Positions 6,237-8,398 of a stretch of DNA of 8,398 bases are shown one piece after another. The first letter of the stretch is position 1, and each line of letters starts with the position of its first letter. Source of the DNA: a bacterium (GTDB taxonomy: Bacteria; Desulfobacterota; GWC2-55-46); NCBI GenBank assembly GCA_027310325.1, contig DAIDBB010000596.1, positions 1 through 8,398 of the forward strand, read 5' to 3'. The translations under genes and the position numbers were made by a program. The notes beneath the pieces are model-generated. The model saw nothing but the letters and a program-made list of their open reading frames with translations, made no database searches and was not told the DNA's origin.

Positions 6237-7454
6237 ATGCTAAGATACCTTACTTCAGGCGAATCACACGGAAAACTCCTCATCGCGGTAGTCGAAGGCA
6301 TGCCTTCGGGGCTCGCTGTCTCTTCTTCAGCGATAGACCATGACCTTGCAAGGAGGCAGTCGGGCTGGGGCCGCGGCGGGAGGATGAAGATAGAAAAGGA
6401 CAGGGTCGAGATAACTTCCGGCGTAAGGTGGGGCAAGACCCTCGGCTCTCCCATCGGGCTTATCATAAAAAACCTCGACTGGGAGAACTGGAAAGACGTA
6501 ATGACCCCCGGTCTACCCGCTGGAGCAGTGGAAAAAAGGGCGGTTACAAGGCCGCGACCCGGACACGCCGACCTGACCGGGGGGCTTAAGTACGACACTC
6601 ACGACCTCCGTAACATACTTGAACGCTCAAGCGCCAGGGAAACAGCCGCCAGGGTAGCCGCCGGGGCAATTGCAAAGCGACTACTTGAAGAGTTCGGCAT
6701 AAAGGTCTTTAGCTGGGTCACTCAGATTGGAGGGGTCGGGCTCGACCCGACGGATACAATATCGAAAGACCCGGCTACCCTTTTTGAGATGGCCGAGACT
6801 TCGGAGACGAGGTGCCCTGACAGGGCCGCAACAAATAGGATGAAAGAACGGATAGACGAAGCCAAAAGGGAAGGCGACAGCCTCGGCGGGGTCTTCGAGG
6901 TGGCCGTCGTCGGCGCGCCGCCGGGGCTTGGAAGCCACGTGCAGTGGGACAGGAAGCTTGATGGGAGGCTTGCCGGCGCGCTTATGTCCATACAGGCAAT
7001 AAAGGGTGTCGAGGTCGGAGTTGGGTTTTTGGCGGGAAGGCTTCCCGGCTCAAAGGCGCATGATGAGATATTTTATAAGGAGACCTTGAAAAAGTCCAGC
7101 AAAGCCGGAGGAGACTTCTGGCCTGCTGCAAGGCGCTTTTACAGGAAGACCAACAACGCAGGCGGCATAGAAGGCGGGATGACGAACGGGGAAGCGGTCA
7201 TCCTAAGGGCCGTAATGAAGCCCATACCCACTCTATACAAGCCGCTCCGCTCAGTTGATATAAAGACCAAAAAACCCTTCAAGGCGTCGGTCGAGAGGTC
7301 GGATGTCTGCGCCGTACCGGCTGCCTCTGTTGTGGCAGAGGCGGCCGTGGCATTTGAGGTGGCCGGGGCATTTCTTGAAAAGATGGGAGGCGATTCGGTT
7401 CGTGAGATCGCAAGGAATTACAGGGGATATCTGGAGCAGGTAAGAAAGTTTTAG
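6237..7454 (+). CDS. aroC: Chorismate synthase
   Basis: Converts 5-enolpyruvylshikimate-3-phosphate to chorismate, the last step of the shikimate pathway, using reduced FMN as a non-consumed cofactor; cytoplasmic homotetramer in known members. The 405-aa product carries the family signatures in order: SGESHG with His11 (7-12), RQSGWGRGGRM (40-50), RPRPGHADL (105-113), RSSARETAARVAAG (130-143), SIQAIKGVEVG (251-261), NNAGGIEGGMTNGE (306-319) and RSDVCAVPA (354-362). No domain is missing and the length fits the bacterial, monofunctional form. A GGA about 4 nt before the ATG gives a short-spaced ribosome binding site. It is the first gene of the aroC-aroK-aroB cluster, with 74 bp to aroK and no convincing terminator between. 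Confidence 0.98.
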   Translation: MLRYLTSGESHGKLLIAVVEGMPSGLAVSSSAIDHDLARRQSGWGRGGRMKIEKDRVEITSGVRWGKTLGSPIGLIIKNLDWENWKDVMTPGLPAGAVEKRAVTRPRPGHADLTGGLKYDTHDLRNILERSSARETAARVAAGAIAKRLLEEFGIKVFSWVTQIGGVGLDPTDTISKDPATLFEMAETSETRCPDRAATNRMKERIDEAKREGDSLGGVFEVAVVGAPPGLGSHVQWDRKLDGRLAGALMSIQAIKGVEVGVGFLAGRLPGSKAHDEIFYKETLKKSSKAGGDFWPAARRFYRKTNNAGGIEGGMTNGEAVILRAVMKPIPTLYKPLRSVDIKTKKPFKASVERSDVCAVPAASVVAEAAVAFEVAGAFLEKMGGDSVREIARNYRGYLEQVRKF

Positions 7455-7528
7455 CTTTATCGCAAATGGTTTAACTTGTCCCCCTGTAAACCCCTTAAAG
7501 AGCCTCCCTCAAAGGAAAGCTTGCCGTA

Positions 7529-8056
7529 ATGACGAACGTAATCTTGACCGGGTTCATGGGCACCGGCAAATCGTCGGTCGGAAGAAGGCTCGCCTCTGAG
7601 CTCGGGCTTAAATTCCTCGATATAGACTGGGTCATAGAAAAAGAGGAAGGCCTAGCCATAGCCGAGATATTCGATAAGTACGGAGAACATCACTTCAGGA
7701 AGCTAGAGAGCGACGTCATAAGAAGGCTCGCATCGGGAGGTTTTGGGACCGGGTATGTCGTATCTACCGGGGGCGGTGCCGTAGTAAACGACGCGAACAG
7801 GAAAGCGTTAAAGGGCTGGGGCGTTTTGATATGCCTTAAGGCCTCGGCCGATGAGATACTTAAAAGGGTGGGAAAAAAAAACGACAGGCCCCTCCTTGCG
7901 TCGGGCGACAGGAGGGAAGCTGTCGAAAGGCTCATGAAGGAAAGGGTCGCGGCGTACGGCGATTGCGACCTCACGGTCGTTACGGACTTCAAGGATGTCC
8001 CTGAAGTCGTGGGGATCATAAAGACGTTCTTGAAAGATAAAAACATTAAAAAATAG
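7529..8056 (+). CDS. aroK: Shikimate kinase
   Basis: Phosphorylates shikimate at the 3-hydroxyl with ATP, the fifth step of the shikimate pathway; cytoplasmic P-loop kinase. The 175-aa product has Walker A GFMGTGKS (8-15), the shikimate-contacting acidic DID (31-33), FRKLE with Arg57 (56-60), the GGGA loop (81-84), lid-region DRPLL with Arg120 (119-123), and the late Arg139 in ERVAAY that in known enzymes binds substrate. All of these are present, so an active enzyme is expected. A short basic tail ends the protein. An AAAGGAAAG ribosome binding site lies about 12 nt before the ATG, slightly far. It follows aroC by 74 bp and precedes aroB by 52 bp, in one direction, so an operon is likely. 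It could equally be called aroL; aroK is the default for a single copy in this context. Confidence 0.97.
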   Translation: MTNVILTGFMGTGKSSVGRRLASELGLKFLDIDWVIEKEEGLAIAEIFDKYGEHHFRKLESDVIRRLASGGFGTGYVVSTGGGAVVNDANRKALKGWGVLICLKASADEILKRVGKKNDRPLLASGDRREAVERLMKERVAAYGDCDLTVVTDFKDVPEVVGIIKTFLKDKNIKK

Positions 8057-8108
8057 ATAGTTGCATGAAATTATTCGGCATATATATTAAGTATCTCAAG
8101 GGATCTTC

Positions 8109-8398
8109 ATGCGGGAAATATCGGTAGCCCTCGGCGAACGCTCGTATCCGATAGTAATCAAAAACGGCCTTCTTGCCGGTATTGGCGAGCGCATCTTAAA
8201 GCTGGGCTTGAGGGGAAAGGCGGCCGTAGTAACAAACCCTCTGGTGGGCGGCCTTTACGGGGATAAGGTCATAAAGGGGCTTAAAAGCGCCGGATTTGAC
8301 CCTGTTCTCATAACAGTACCGGACGGAGAAGAGTACAAGACCCTTAAAGTGGCTTCGGCAATATACGACGGCCTCATAGACCACAGAATGGAGAGGTC
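8109..8398 (+). CDS. aroB: 3-dehydroquinate synthase, N-terminal part (cut by window end)
   Basis: Start of the NAD-dependent enzyme that cyclises DAHP to 3-dehydroquinate, the second step of the shikimate pathway. Translation from the ATG at 8109 gives 96 open codons before the window ends, so only about a quarter of the protein is visible and its catalytic metal ligands lie beyond the window. What is seen matches the AroB N-terminus: MREISVALGERSYPIVI, a Rossmann-type strand KAAVVTNPLV, and VPDGEEYKTL, a characteristic AroB segment. A good ribosome binding site, AAGGGA, lies about 6 nt before the ATG. It is placed 52 bp after aroK, consistent with the common aroK-aroB pairing. Whether the rest of the gene is intact cannot be told from here. 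Confidence 0.95.
   Translation, partial: MREISVALGERSYPIVIKNGLLAGIGERILKLGLRGKAAVVTNPLVGGLYGDKVIKGLKSAGFDPVLITVPDGEEYKTLKVASAIYDGLIDHRMER

Noticed and set aside
6104..6598. Minus-strand open frame crossing the prmC-aroC gap and the aroC start
   Set aside because: Antisense to the strongly conserved aroC N-terminus; no domain or start signal seen.
7468..7492. GGTTTA/TAAACC inverted repeat between aroC and aroK
   Set aside because: Six pairs with a 13-nt loop and no T-run afterwards; too weak for a terminator or attenuator call.

Overview
The window reads as chromosomal DNA of a Gram-negative bacterium. It encodes an outer-membrane beta-barrel protein of the Wzi type, a sigma54-type (NtrC-class) response regulator and shikimate-pathway genes in the order aroC-aroK-aroB. 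The native genes have moderately high GC (hand counts near 58% in two 60-base samples) with many AGG, ATA and CTT codons. That style suits Desulfobacterota/Deltaproteobacteria or Nitrospirota lineages, but the placement is an impression, not a measurement.

Layout from left to right. (1) A minus-strand YgjP-type zinc peptidase (16-687) is divergent from a plus-strand Wzi-family outer-membrane protein (784-2316). (2) A very AT-rich intergenic stretch (2317-2410) carries three copies of an octamer and a 16-bp palindrome. It is followed by two degenerate hairpins (2411-2525) that resemble ends of IS200/IS605-type elements. (3) A two-gene signalling operon follows: a soluble hybrid histidine kinase with no sensor domain (2565-3755) and an NtrC/AtoC-type regulator (3774-5141). 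(4) prmC lies on the minus strand (5165-6085), convergent with the regulator and divergent from aroC. (5) aroC (6237-7454), aroK (7529-8056) and the start of aroB (8109 to the window edge) form a probable operon for three shikimate/chorismate-pathway steps.

The most notable feature is a composition island. From just after the wzi-like stop codon (about 2317) to about base 3900 the DNA is AT-rich (10-42% GC in hand-counted 60-base samples). It then returns to native composition inside the receiver domain of the regulator gene, near codon 42. This looks like acquisition or allelic replacement of the kinase together with the first part of its partner's receiver domain, with hairpin relics at the left side. 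The donor-like part of the receiver would include helix alpha-1, known in the receiver family to help set kinase-partner specificity. The rest of the window is ordinary housekeeping. No complete mobile element, CRISPR array, rRNA or tRNA was seen.
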